From an uncultured bacterium (GTDB taxonomy: Bacteria > Bacillota_I > Bacilli_A > RFN20 > CAG-826): a stretch of 64,000 nt of DNA. The notes under the pieces were generated by a model. That model was not told the DNA's origin, ran no database searches, and worked only from the letters and a program-made list of their open reading frames with translations. Position 1 is the stretch's first letter. Every line of letters starts with the position of its first letter. A program made the translations under genes and the position numbers. The stretch spans positions 256,727 to 320,726 of the forward strand of contig CASERQ010000002.1 in NCBI GenBank assembly GCA_949290395.1, written 5' to 3'. Shown here in pieces: positions 19,810 through 29,533 of this stretch.

Positions 19810-21416
19810 CTTGCTTCTCCTTCATATTTCATAAATAGATTAGTTACTCTACTTTTGATTTTAATAATAAAGAAAAGTAAAGCGATTATATCAAGAGCAA
19901 GTATTGCGCTAAAAAATACATAAATTTCTTGTTCAGCTTCTACGAGTAATGATAAAGCTGCGCCTAACACAACTGAAACAAGAGGTAAAACAAAACCTAA
20001 AATAAGAGTTAATAAACTAGATGCGCCTTTCATCTTTAAATCGTTATATAAGGATGAAAGGTTTAAAAGCATAATAGTAAATGCTCCTATTAAAAGTAAA
20101 AATATAAAACTAATTAGATCAATTTCACCAAATGAAACTAGGATAATTATGCTTATGAGATAAGAAACAAAAGAGATAATACTAGGCACTAAAACTTTGA
20201 TAAGAAGTTGCTTAAAATAACTCACAGGCATCGTTTTCATAACAAGCAATGTATCTTTTTCTTTTGTTAAAGATAAAGAAGATTGAGTGTTAATAACTGC
20301 TAAGAAAAGCAAGATAAGCAAGACATCAGTTACTAAAAATATTGATGGAAATAAGGTTGAAATATAATTTAAATTTCCTGTTGAAAATATCAAATTCACT
20401 GCAGAAACGACACTAAATATAATAAACGGCTCAATAATGACTAAAGAAAGAAAAGAAAATATCCCTTCGCTATTGCTTATTGCAAGATGGAGTTCTTTTT
20501 CCACTAATGCTCTTGTTAAACTAGTTAATTTAATTTGATAATTCGAACTTCTTTTCTTTACGTTTCTTTCAAGGCGTCCTTCATAAAAGGCGGTTAGATA
20601 TTTGTTAAAGATGAAGATACTAATTGAATATAAGATAATTACAAAAGCTAATATGATAACAAAATTAATATTCATATTTTCTAAATTAGAGAATTCAATA
20701 AATGAAGAAACTGGATATAAATATTTTGCTATTTCATTTAAGAGTTCCACTCTTTCTGTTGTAAACAAAACACCAATATCATCGTCTCTAATTAAGTTAA
20801 CAAATAGATTTAATATTGAAGCGTAAAGTAATGAAGCAAGAACTAAAAAGACAATTACAAATATAAAACTTACAAGTTTATAACGCGTTACTATTTTCTT
20901 GATTTCAAAAAAAGGAATTACAAATATTGCTCCAAAAAGTAACATAAGTAAAGCCATTAAAAGTGTTGAGAACAACATTAAGCAATGAAATAAAAAGCCT
21001 AATTCTCCTTTTAAACCATATGTTAAAGAGAAAACAAAGATGGTAGAAAAAGAAAAAATGAGAAGTTTTATATAAATATTGATGCTTTTTGCTAGTATTA
21101 CATCATATGTAGAAACAGGAGACGTTCCAAGGATGATTTTTTCTTTTTCGTTTTTGAAAAACGCTTTGTAGAACATATTGATACTTGAAATAGTTCCAAA
21201 TATAAAGAGAATAAATAAAACAATATTAAATAAAGATGCATTTAAATTAGCGAATACATTAACTTTATCGTAAATATTAAGATAAAGAATAACTTCAATA
21301 AAGATAAATAAAGCAAGAAGGAAAATACTAGATATTAATGAAAATATCTTTTTATATCCTTTTTTAGCTAAAAATGAATTTTGCTTTATTTCTTTTAAAA
21401 CTAGTTCGCTAATCAT
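19806..21416 (-). CDS. Cluster A: ABC-2-type permease
   Basis: 536 residues with about twelve hydrophobic segments in two halves; an ABC-2-like permease rather than FtsX type. Charged cytoplasmic stretches such as FKNEKEKIILGTSPVS and SLTKEKDTLLVMKTMPVSYFK resemble the SP[IVL]S/P[IV]S loops of ABC-2 exporter permeases. It overlaps the ATPase gene by 8 bases upstream and the beta-helix gene by 4 bases downstream, so the three are made together. Paralog of 42954-44564, also 536 aa. Substrate unknown; candidates are a surface polymer or the beta-helix protein itself. Confidence 0.85.
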   Translation of the reverse strand: MISELVLKEIKQNSFLAKKGYKKIFSLISSIFLLALFIFIEVILYLNIYDKVNVFANLNASLFNIVLFILFIFGTISSINMFYKAFFKNEKEKIILGTSPVSTYDVILAKSINIYIKLLIFSFSTIFVFSLTYGLKGELGFLFHCLMLFSTLLMALLMLLFGAIFVIPFFEIKKIVTRYKLVSFIFVIVFLVLASLLYASILNLFVNLIRDDDIGVLFTTERVELLNEIAKYLYPVSSFIEFSNLENMNINFVIILAFVIILYSISIFIFNKYLTAFYEGRLERNVKKRSSNYQIKLTSLTRALVEKELHLAISNSEGIFSFLSLVIIEPFIIFSVVSAVNLIFSTGNLNYISTLFPSIFLVTDVLLILLFLAVINTQSSLSLTKEKDTLLVMKTMPVSYFKQLLIKVLVPSIISFVSYLISIIILVSFGEIDLISFIFLLLIGAFTIMLLNLSSLYNDLKMKGASSLLTLILGFVLPLVSVVLGAALSLLVEAEQEIYVFFSAILALDIIALLFFIIKIKSRVTNLFMKYEGEAR

Positions 21417-22161
21417 TCTTCTTCTCTTGATATAGTTTTAAGAAAATATTAGAAATTCTATTTCTTAAACTTGGTTCACGTTTAAGATCATAAACAGCAA
21501 ATATTTTTCCATCTTTTATGATTGCGACTCTGTCGCAAAGTTTAGAAATAAGATCAATATTGTGGGACGCTACAAAACAGGTATTTCCATGCTTTACATA
21601 ATCTTTCATAAGTAAAGAAAGTTCATTAGCGCTCATTGCGTCTAAACCAACAGTTGGCTCATCTAAAATCCAGATTTTAGGGTTATGAATAAGAGAAGCA
21701 ATAAGACAAACTTTTTGCTTCATGCCATGTGAGTATTCTCTAATTTCTCTATATAAATCTTCCTCTTTAAATTCAAACTTATTTAAGAGGTATTCTAGAT
21801 TTTTAACAAAGATTTGCGGACTTATTTTATAAATTGATGCTATAAATTCAATATATTTAAGCCCAATCATGTCTTCATAGCATGTTGGTTCACTAGCCAC
21901 ATAGCCAATCATTTTTTTAACTTCTATTGGCTTTTCTTTGATATTTATTCCTTCTACTTCTATGGTTCCAGAATCAAAAATTTTAGCACCTAAAATACAT
22001 TCAATAGTAGTTGATTTACCAACACCATTTTTGCCAATAAATCCAAAAAGTTCGCCTCTATTTATTTCAAGATTAATATCATAAAGGACCTGCTTTTTAC
22101 CATAACATTTATTAAGCTCAGAGATCTTAATGGCTATGTTATTATTTAATTCTTGTTCCAT
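21409..22161 (-). CDS. Cluster A: ABC-2 transporter ATPase
   Basis: 250 residues with a complete ABC ATPase: Walker A GKNGVGKST (43-51), Q-loop region GYVASEPT, signature YSHGMKQK (143-150; HGM instead of SGG, common in this ABC-2 group), Walker B IWILDEPTVGLD (163-174) and switch His200 in VASHN. It would power the neighbouring permease from the cytoplasmic face. GGAGATTAAGCTAAC precedes the ATG. Closely similar to the cluster B ATPase at 44564-45367. Confidence 0.95.
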   Translation of the reverse strand: MEQELNNNIAIKISELNKCYGKKQVLYDINLEINRGELFGFIGKNGVGKSTTIECILGAKIFDSGTIEVEGINIKEKPIEVKKMIGYVASEPTCYEDMIGLKYIEFIASIYKISPQIFVKNLEYLLNKFEFKEEDLYREIREYSHGMKQKVCLIASLIHNPKIWILDEPTVGLDAMSANELSLLMKDYVKHGNTCFVASHNIDLISKLCDRVAIIKDGKIFAVYDLKREPSLRNRISNIFLKLYQEKKND

Positions 22162-22162
22162 G

Positions 22163-24718
22163 TTAGCTTAATCTCCAAGCGTCATGACCATAGTAAGAAT
22201 CATTCTTTACGAGTTGAACATTCTTGTATGAGTTAGTATTATTGCCTTCGTTTGCTCCATAGTTTCTAAACTTATAGATATCGACTTGACTGCCATTGTG
22301 TTTAAAAAAACCGCCCCTAAAATAAATATAGTTTTGTCCATTATAATTTGCTAAACAAGTAGATGAATTATAAGTGCATTCATTAAAAACTATTCGAGAA
22401 TCATCGTTATCGACTTTCCAATTATCAACTGTATAATCGTCGCCAATCCATTTATCAACAGGCTCATAATCAGTTTTATTTATATGATTACACCAATTAT
22501 TGTAATTTCTATTCTTGTCCATGAAAATTGGGATATATGTTTTATTACTTCCACTAATTACACCTGTATCAAAATCATATGAATAAATATTGGTTTTACA
22601 ATCACTTCTTATCCCTATAGTCCCTAAGCCTGAAGTCATTGATGTAAGGACATTGTTATTTGAAACTAGTGGATATCCAAAATAATCAGTAACATTAAAG
22701 AAAGCATCGCCAGCTAAGTCAAAGTGGCATGGTCCACCATAGAAAGCAGAATTATAAAGTTCGATATAATTAGAAGCGCCATTAACATTGTTAATGAAAG
22801 AATCTAAATCATAAATATTTATTCTTCCACCAAGATGATAAAGTTCTTTGTAGAGTCTCTTTGAAGTGTCGAAACTAATTTTTCCATAGATGTCAGCATA
22901 CGCATTACAATTTTTATTTAAATAACTCCAAAGTGTTGATGTATTTTCAAAGATTCTAAGTCTCGAACTGTCTTGAGCCTTATAGTATTTTTGAATTTCA
23001 GCGTAATTATACTTTTCATGAACAAATAATAATCCGCCTACTGCTTGATAGAAATCATGTATTTTTATTTCATCAGGCAAAACAACATCGCCAATACTCC
23101 AACTCTTGTCATATTCACCATAATTATTGGCGCTTAACACTATTTCTGATTTGCCATCTGCATAAAGATATGAACCTGGCATAAATACAAGATTGTTTTT
23201 AACTGTTGCTTTTGTATTATAAAGATAAAATTCAAAATAATTAGGAATTATAAAATCGCATCTATCCCATACAATATCAAAAGAATAACCGGTATATTTA
23301 ATCGCATTAAAGGTAGGTGAATTAACAACTAATGAATTGCAATCAAAAGCTTTAAACTTAAATTTTTGGTATGCAATATCTCGCTTAGTCCCAACTTCGG
23401 AAATAGTGGCTTTTATCATTTTCTCATCCCAATATGGCTCTCTAACAATATAACTACTATTTGAAGATGCACTGGTATTTAAAATATAAGAATCATTATC
23501 CCCAATTATATTCAAATCTTGAATATGCATATTTGTATTGCCGTCTGATCCTAAATCCATATTGAAATGGCCAATATATTTAGATCCTTTTTGAAATTCA
23601 ATAGTCGCATTTAAATATGGTGATCGATACATTTTAAAAGGTGCGTCGCCTAATGAGTAGGCAGCAGGAATCGAGGTTTCGTGATGAGCGTCTTCAATAA
23701 TAAATGTAGCTTTTAAAACTCCGCCATTTTCAACGACTACTTTTCCACCGCCTACACTATCAACTAAAGAACCTATTATGTCTAAAGTGCTGCCTGAAGA
23801 AACATATAATGTTTTGCCACATAAATCTAATTCATTATAAGAACCAACTATAAATCCTTGATAATTTGTTTGGGATGAATCACTTCCCCAACGGCAAAAT
23901 CCAACTCTGGCTCCAATTGTCATGGTGGTATTAACCAAAACTGTATCATTTAGTAACTTAATTCTTGTTACACAATTATTAACATTATTTTGACCAATAG
24001 TAGAATTTTTTATCCCTGAATTAGGTTTATAGTAACTTGACTCACTTGCAGGATCTTCAAGACCAACTGTTTGGTCCATTGTATGTTGATAGGAGGTTGT
24101 GTCTCCTTCACCTGTCTTCTCTAAATTTTGAGTTAAACTTTCATTTCCATCTTGATCCTTAAAAGTTGATTCAATATTTCCATTATTAAATATCGGTTTA
24201 TCAAGATTAATTTCTGTTGTTGTGTCTCTATTGTTTGAACCTTCTTCAATTCTAACAGTGTTTCCGTTAACTATGATATTTCCATCTTGATCAGTATTAC
24301 TTTCATCTCTTTTAACATTATCTGTACTTGGAGCAGGAACAGTATTTAAATCAATTGAACTTGCAACAAGATTTAGCTCTCTAGTAACCGTGATGCCTTC
24401 TGAAAAACCATTATTAGATGCTGATAAATTGACACTTCCATCTTTATATTCAACAAGAGCATCAACATACTCACTAGGAATATCATTAAGAGTTAATTTT
24501 TCTTCGTTTTTAACATACATGTAAAAATCTGATAGACCACTAGACGCCAAAGGCTTGATTGTTACTTTTTTATAATTTTTCTTATCTTCTTTTGGCTCAG
24601 CCAAAATGTCATCACTAGTTCCACTAATCACTAAATTCTCAACAATATAATTAGCAAACGCAGTTGATAACGTTCCTAAAACAAGCAAGCTAATTAATAA
24701 AAACCATTTCTTTTTCAT
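22163..24718 (-). CDS. Cluster A: large beta-rich surface protein
   Basis: 851 residues from ATG 24718; the frame is open to a TTG at 24730, which is less likely because the membrane segment MKKKWFLLISLLVLGTLSTAFA starts at the ATG. The mature part begins with a Glu/Asp/Asn-rich region, then beta-strand repeats of short turns such as SSGSTLDIIGSLVDS, GGKVVVENGGVLKATF and MPGSYLYADGKSEIVLSA, which suggests a solenoid or beta-helix passenger. Rich in Asn, Tyr and Ser, no enzyme motif. Follows the TasA-like gene after 5 bases, as does its counterpart at 35426-38626 in cluster B. Likely a surface fibre or adhesin component. Confidence 0.72.
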   Translation of the reverse strand: MKKKWFLLISLLVLGTLSTAFANYIVENLVISGTSDDILAEPKEDKKNYKKVTIKPLASSGLSDFYMYVKNEEKLTLNDIPSEYVDALVEYKDGSVNLSASNNGFSEGITVTRELNLVASSIDLNTVPAPSTDNVKRDESNTDQDGNIIVNGNTVRIEEGSNNRDTTTEINLDKPIFNNGNIESTFKDQDGNESLTQNLEKTGEGDTTSYQHTMDQTVGLEDPASESSYYKPNSGIKNSTIGQNNVNNCVTRIKLLNDTVLVNTTMTIGARVGFCRWGSDSSQTNYQGFIVGSYNELDLCGKTLYVSSGSTLDIIGSLVDSVGGGKVVVENGGVLKATFIIEDAHHETSIPAAYSLGDAPFKMYRSPYLNATIEFQKGSKYIGHFNMDLGSDGNTNMHIQDLNIIGDNDSYILNTSASSNSSYIVREPYWDEKMIKATISEVGTKRDIAYQKFKFKAFDCNSLVVNSPTFNAIKYTGYSFDIVWDRCDFIIPNYFEFYLYNTKATVKNNLVFMPGSYLYADGKSEIVLSANNYGEYDKSWSIGDVVLPDEIKIHDFYQAVGGLLFVHEKYNYAEIQKYYKAQDSSRLRIFENTSTLWSYLNKNCNAYADIYGKISFDTSKRLYKELYHLGGRINIYDLDSFINNVNGASNYIELYNSAFYGGPCHFDLAGDAFFNVTDYFGYPLVSNNNVLTSMTSGLGTIGIRSDCKTNIYSYDFDTGVISGSNKTYIPIFMDKNRNYNNWCNHINKTDYEPVDKWIGDDYTVDNWKVDNDDSRIVFNECTYNSSTCLANYNGQNYIYFRGGFFKHNGSQVDIYKFRNYGANEGNNTNSYKNVQLVKNDSYYGHDAWRLS

Positions 24719-24723
24719 AAGTG

Positions 24724-25446
24724 CTACCAATCATACATCTCAAAAACGAGTCTGATAGAGACGTCCCCAAAACTAGTTTTGTTAAAGTTTCTAGAATAAC
24801 CAACTGATTCATCAACTAAATCAAAATTAAGATTAAGAAGAAAATTCCGTGCTCTACTGCCAGAAGCTAAATTTTGATCTTCCGCTATCTTTTGAAGATA
24901 AAAGGTGTTTGAAGAAGCACAGTTTTCATAATCAAAAGGAACTGAAAAATAACAAGACTTATTAGTATCAACAAAAGTATAGTTTGATACTCCATCTTTT
25001 AAGTTATATCCATCATGTTCCATTTTTAAAGCAACTTGATTGTTATACGAAAAATCTATAAATGAATACGCAATGTTATCTCTAACATATTGATATAAAG
25101 AGCTTGAAGAAAAGAAAACTTCTATTCCTATCCCAGAATTTAAAGCAATTTCACTTGATTGCATACCAAGTCTATTATAGTTTCCTTGATTAAAACTAAG
25201 AGATATTGAGAAAGTATCATCCAAGATATCGTTGTCGTAACTTATGATGTTTTGAGAAACGCTATTATAAGATATAAAGTTTTGAGTTCTCTCACTTATT
25301 GTTATATTCTCAGGATCAACATTAACTAACTTTTCTTCTTGTTCGTTAGTTAAAACATAAACTCCATAAGCAGAGCCTATTGTCCCTATAATTAGAGTAA
25401 AAAGTCCGCAAATGAATGCTATTTTTCTTTTTTTAAAGTTTAACAT
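24724..25446 (-). CDS. Cluster A: TasA/camelysin-like secreted protein
   Basis: 240 residues. Basic start, one hydrophobic segment, then SAYGVYVLTNEQ, resembling the end of SipW-substrate signal peptides. The mature part alternates hydrophobic and polar residues, a predicted beta-sandwich (SISLSFNQGNY, FLLNLNFDLVDE, DVSIRLVFEMY). It lacks the WG-box of the other small proteins. Overlaps the upstream lipoprotein by 14 bases; the large surface protein follows immediately. Counterpart at 34833-35429. Likely processed by the signal peptidase encoded 5 kb upstream. Confidence 0.6.
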   Translation of the reverse strand: MLNFKKRKIAFICGLFTLIIGTIGSAYGVYVLTNEQEEKLVNVDPENITISERTQNFISYNSVSQNIISYDNDILDDTFSISLSFNQGNYNRLGMQSSEIALNSGIGIEVFFSSSSLYQYVRDNIAYSFIDFSYNNQVALKMEHDGYNLKDGVSNYTFVDTNKSCYFSVPFDYENCASSNTFYLQKIAEDQNLASGSRARNFLLNLNFDLVDESVGYSRNFNKTSFGDVSIRLVFEMYDW

Positions 25447-26566
25447 AATATGCGTAAAACGTAATATCCCTATAAATTGGAGTAAGGTCAGTTAGCTTTC
25501 CTGATAAAGGGTTTTCTGGTCCTTCTGGGGTTGTATAATAGCCTTCAAAAGAATGCCCATCTAAAGTACATTGAGGAATTCTACTAATTAAAATATTTTC
25601 CCCATCACTAACAACAATTTTACCTGTTGTTTCACTTACAAAACTTCCTCCATTAGGATCAAAAGTGATGGTATGCTCTTCAGTGACTTTATTGTTTTTT
25701 GTTAAATTTATTATTTCTATGTAACTTGAGCCATCAAAATAGTAAATGATGTAATTTTCTCTATCGAAGTAATAATCTCCTAATACTGATTGATTAGTGA
25801 TGATTCTATTTGGTGCACCACTACCTGAAAACCATTGATTGACTCGAGGTAAAGTAAATGGAGTTAAATCTTCGCTTGTTCCATCTGTGTAATTAATTGT
25901 AATGATAAATTGATTGTCAAGTTGCGTACCAATAACTGAAACAATTCCTCTTCCATCTTCCCCATTTTTATAAGGAATTGTAATAATTGTTTTCCCTTCT
26001 TCTCCCATTGAAGGATCGCTATAAGTAATAGTAATAATGATGTTTCCTTCTCCGTCTTCTTCTTGAGTAACGCTTTCTATTCCTATCCCATCTTTTCCAT
26101 TAGGAATAGATATAGGATTATCACTTGTATCACTTCCATTACTTAAAACAAAATAAATATCAGTTGTATTGGTATCTGGATTATAACTTTGAATAGTGTC
26201 AGTTACGCTCACGCCATTTGGAATCTCAATTTCTTGAGGCGCAACGTCTTCACTAGTAAAAGTTATTGTTAAAATGGTTTTTAAGCCATCGTCACTTTTC
26301 CTAGACGTAATACTCTCTATTCCTAAACCTGCTGCGCCAACTTCTCCAATCTCACCTTTTTCGCCTTTAGGAATTTCAAAAGTAAGAGGTTCCACGTCTT
26401 CGTCTTCAAAATACATTGTGACAAGCGTTGTACCATTTTCATCAGTTTTAGATTCAACTCTAGAAATTGACATGCCTGAACTAGAGGAACCAAAAATAGA
26501 ACAGGCACTCACTAGTACAACAGTTACAATCATAAGAAAAGTTAAAAATATTTTTTTAATTTTCAT
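25433..26566 (-). CDS. Cluster A: GxDGxGI-repeat lipoprotein with InlB-like C-terminus
   Basis: 377 residues from ATG 26566 (AAGGAGAAAGTT ahead; the open frame reaches 26599). Lipobox VLVSAC with Cys22. Then about four modules of the form NGxDGxGIxSV...ITxTYxDG... (e.g. IPNGKDGIGIESV, KNGEDGRGIVSV), the type seen in fibre-like proteins of Bacillota and phages. The C-terminus is one InlB/Flg_new module: ITFDPNGGSF ... GHSFEGYYTTPEG ... YAYYVK. It overlaps the zinc-ribbon gene by 11 bases. Counterpart at 39317-40414. Likely a membrane-anchored base or stalk for the surface structure. Confidence 0.78.
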   Translation of the reverse strand: MKIKKIFLTFLMIVTVVLVSACSIFGSSSSGMSISRVESKTDENGTTLVTMYFEDEDVEPLTFEIPKGEKGEIGEVGAAGLGIESITSRKSDDGLKTILTITFTSEDVAPQEIEIPNGVSVTDTIQSYNPDTNTTDIYFVLSNGSDTSDNPISIPNGKDGIGIESVTQEEDGEGNIIITITYSDPSMGEEGKTIITIPYKNGEDGRGIVSVIGTQLDNQFIITINYTDGTSEDLTPFTLPRVNQWFSGSGAPNRIITNQSVLGDYYFDRENYIIYYFDGSSYIEIINLTKNNKVTEEHTITFDPNGGSFVSETTGKIVVSDGENILISRIPQCTLDGHSFEGYYTTPEGPENPLSGKLTDLTPIYRDITFYAYYVKL

Positions 26567-27695
26567 AACTTTCTCCTTCAAGATTAAGTGCGAATACATT
26601 TAAAATCCACGCAAACCTCTTCTCATTTTTTGAAATTATGTAGAAAGAAGAATTACAGTTTGAACAATAATCATTATTATCCAGTTCTTTTTTACATATT
26701 GGGCAGATATCGTTTTTATAAGGAAGTAATGTTGATAAAGAAAGAATAATTTCATAAATATCTTTATCTTCATAGATATCTAAATAATAGTTATTAGAGT
26801 TAAAGTTAATAATCATCTTTTTAACAAATAGATTAACTTTAAAATCTATCTCATAATCTTTAAATAGTTCCTTCGTGTTGTCTTTATAAGAGACACGAAG
26901 ATATAACTTATCTTCATATCTAAGATCATAAATAAATTCATTAATTTTAACTTTTATGTGTCTAGCTTTAAAAAGTAAAATATGATCTTCATTTTTAGTT
27001 TTTAAAGTATTAATTAACGATAAAGATAAGTCTTCTTTTTCTTTAATACTACTTTCTTTGTTCTTTAAAAAGTAGTTATAAGCATAACTATAATCTTTAT
27101 CGTTAATTAATAAGTTAGTTGCGTAAACTTCAATAAATATTTCTTCTTTAATCCTTTTAAAAAATTCATTTTTAAGTAAGTTATTGATGACTCTTAAAAT
27201 GCTTAATAAGTAGGTGCGCTTATTTTCTAGCTCTTCATCTTCTTTAATGGAGTTATCTATAAAGCGAGTAAGTAAAGAATAGGTTCCATAATTTCCATAA
27301 CTGATACCCGCTTTCAAAAAAGGAAGTTTTTCTCTTTCTTTTTTCTTATAGCTTTCTTCTATATCTTTCTTTAAAGAAATAAGAATACTTTTAATAAATC
27401 TATTTTCATAAGTATCAACATTTTCTTCATAGTTATATTGATATAAGTTTTTAGGATAGATCTTGTTATTTTCACGCGTAAATAAACGTGAATCTTTAAT
27501 TGTTTCTCTAATTAAAGACTTATCATATCTTTTATATTCTTCAATACGAACAAGTTCTTTTTCTTTATCAAGATCTACTTTATGAGCACTAGAAATATTA
27601 AGTATATGCTCTAAAAGTATACTTATTTCGTTTAATAAAGAAATTTCAATTAAGTTAACTTCTTTTATGTTTTCTTTAGTGTTTATTAAATTCAC
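26556..27695 (-). CDS. Cluster A: DUF2357/McrC-like partner with C-terminal zinc ribbon
   Basis: 379 residues, cytoplasmic, no signal. GTG start at 27695 with AAGGAG 9 bases ahead, overlapping the ATPase stop (TAGTG). Around residues 85-110 the pattern NVDTYENRFIKSILISLKK resembles the ENRFxK core of DUF2357/McrC-type partners of AAA ATPases. TNLLINDKDYSYAYNYF is shared with the cluster B paralog. The C-terminus is a four-Cys zinc ribbon (Cys331, 334, 344, 347). I see no PD-(D/E)XK nuclease residues of true McrC. Gene order AAA then this protein equals McrB-McrC order. Probably a regulator or adaptor of the AAA+ protein. Family call is tentative. Confidence 0.62.
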   Translation of the reverse strand: MNLINTKENIKEVNLIEISLLNEISILLEHILNISSAHKVDLDKEKELVRIEEYKRYDKSLIRETIKDSRLFTRENNKIYPKNLYQYNYEENVDTYENRFIKSILISLKKDIEESYKKKEREKLPFLKAGISYGNYGTYSLLTRFIDNSIKEDEELENKRTYLLSILRVINNLLKNEFFKRIKEEIFIEVYATNLLINDKDYSYAYNYFLKNKESSIKEKEDLSLSLINTLKTKNEDHILLFKARHIKVKINEFIYDLRYEDKLYLRVSYKDNTKELFKDYEIDFKVNLFVKKMIINFNSNNYYLDIYEDKDIYEIILSLSTLLPYKNDICPICKKELDNNDYCSNCNSSFYIISKNEKRFAWILNVFALNLEGESYEN

Positions 27696-29533
27696 TAAAT
27701 AGCTCTCCTTAAGTATTTATTTATGATCTTACGCGATTTAAGAAAACTATTTTTAGTGTATAACTCATCAAGAAGTTTATTAAGTTTAAGAAGGGCACTT
27801 CTTAAACTTGAATCATATCGCGCTTCAAGTTTTCTTAAAATCTTGTTAGCAAATATAAAATCTAAACACTCTTCTTCTTTTAGACCCATTGAGATAAAAA
27901 CAGGGACCATTTCATCGACTTGTTTTAAAATACGGTTACCAACAACAATATCAAGTTCTGTACTCATAAACGAAATAAGATTAAGAAACTTATCTTTATT
28001 TTCTTTTTTAAACTTATATTTTTCTTTGGCTTCTTTAAAAAGTGAATTAAGTTTTTCATAGCCTAAATTCATGCTTTCAAATTCATTTTCAAAGCTTATT
28101 TCTTTTTGGGTATTTTCAAAGTCTATCACGATTGCTCTATCGATAACTTTGTCTGTTATAGTAAATGTTGAATCATCTTTATTAGCTGTTCCAATAAAAT
28201 AGGTGTTTGGTGTTAAGATAAGTTCACCTTTTTCTAAGTTATCTGGTGCATCATAATCATCAGGAAGTAAAGTTAAAGAGATTCTTCTTTCAGATTCAGG
28301 AAACTCCATAACACTTAAAAAATCAGCAAAATAATATTCAACACGTGATATATTCATTTCATCAAGTACTACGAGATTAATTCTATTCACTTCATAACTT
28401 GCTCGATATAGATTCTCTAAAAATGGAGTTTCGTTATATTTCCCAGTTAATTCATTATAGAATCCTAGTAAATCTGATTTTTCTTTATATGTTACTTGAA
28501 TTGCTTCAAAGTAAGCTTCTTCTCCAATAAATTTACCAAAGTATCTAGGAAGAGATGATTTACCTGTTCCACTAACACCTTCTAAAATTATGAATTTAGA
28601 AGCGCTTAATCCTGCGATAAATTCAGCCAGTTCATTAAGTTCATAATATAAATGTTCTTTTGTTGCAAGATACCCTTGTAAATTATGAAGTATATCTTTT
28701 AAAGAAGTTTCAGTGTCTTCTTTATAGTTCCCTAGTCCTAAATTTTCATTATCTATTGCAACAAGATTTTTAAAAACTTCTTCTTTTTTAGCAAGTTCTT
28801 TTGTAAAGATAGAAGAATCACTAACTCCTTGACCCGCAACAATAGGCGCGCCTATGGCGCTACCATTTAACTTATCTACATCACTAAATGAGCTTGCTAA
28901 GTCTTGCTTCTTTTCTTCTTCCTTTTCGCTTGTCTTTTCTTTTTCTTCTATATCTTCTTCATCACTTTTAATAGGTGCCGGTTTTCTTTTAAGACAATAG
29001 TTAATTACGCCAATTACGCCCCAAACAAAAGCGCCAAGAACAATATAAATAAGTAAAGCAAGAAGTAAAGCACCAAATACAAAACCAAATGTATCATCTA
29101 GATTTTCAATTCCACCAAATTTTGTTTCAACATCATTTACAAGGAGTGTTACTCCTTGATCACCAAGTTGAAATAAAATTCCAAACCCTATTCCAAAAGC
29201 AAAACATAAAGTAAATGCTAATATATAAAAACATATTGCTTTAAATGAATAAGTTTTTTCGTTTCTTCTCATGAAAAAACGGCGCAAAACTATAACTAAA
29301 ACAACAAATACAAGTAAAAATACTAAAACAAATATAAGTAATATCCATATACCAGCATAGCTTGGTAAAAGTGGCATTCCAAAAAGTTCAGCTAAGCCTT
29401 CAAAAAGATTATTTTTGTTCATTGCAGTGTGAGATGCATCCATTCCAAGAGCTACTAAAAAAGCAATGAGACAATAAAAAATGCTAAGTCCTAAGACTAA
29501 CCATTCTAGACTTGTTAATTTTCTTTTTTTCAT
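27695..29533 (-). CDS. Cluster A: membrane-anchored McrB/MoxR-like AAA+ ATPase
   Basis: 612 residues: four transmembrane segments (about 13-31, 62-84, 98-121, 150-176), an acidic/Lys linker, and from about 290 an AAA_5-type ATPase domain. Walker A GVSGTGKSS (319-327), Walker B LVVLDEMN (387-394), then ISRVEYYFADFLSVME, sensor-1 TYFIGTANKDDSTFTI and ITDKVIDRAIVID, a style shared with McrB and MoxR families. The membrane anchor is unusual for McrB. Overlaps the signal peptidase gene by 4 bases and the zinc-ribbon gene by 1 base. Counterpart 46844-48676. It may remodel or gate assembly of exported proteins; inference. Confidence 0.85.
   Translation of the reverse strand: MKKRKLTSLEWLVLGLSIFYCLIAFLVALGMDASHTAMNKNNLFEGLAELFGMPLLPSYAGIWILLIFVLVFLLVFVVLVIVLRRFFMRRNEKTYSFKAICFYILAFTLCFAFGIGFGILFQLGDQGVTLLVNDVETKFGGIENLDDTFGFVFGALLLALLIYIVLGAFVWGVIGVINYCLKRKPAPIKSDEEDIEEKEKTSEKEEEKKQDLASSFSDVDKLNGSAIGAPIVAGQGVSDSSIFTKELAKKEEVFKNLVAIDNENLGLGNYKEDTETSLKDILHNLQGYLATKEHLYYELNELAEFIAGLSASKFIILEGVSGTGKSSLPRYFGKFIGEEAYFEAIQVTYKEKSDLLGFYNELTGKYNETPFLENLYRASYEVNRINLVVLDEMNISRVEYYFADFLSVMEFPESERRISLTLLPDDYDAPDNLEKGELILTPNTYFIGTANKDDSTFTITDKVIDRAIVIDFENTQKEISFENEFESMNLGYEKLNSLFKEAKEKYKFKKENKDKFLNLISFMSTELDIVVGNRILKQVDEMVPVFISMGLKEEECLDFIFANKILRKLEARYDSSLRSALLKLNKLLDELYTKNSFLKSRKIINKYLRRAI

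Noticed and set aside
25433..26566. Collagen-like protein call
   Set aside because: GEKGEIGEVG occurs once only; the repeats are GxDGxGI beta modules and not Gly-X-Y triplets.
26556..29533. True McrBC restriction system
   Set aside because: The AAA protein is membrane anchored, the partner has no visible nuclease site, there is no DNA-recognition domain and no methylase nearby; context is surface proteins.
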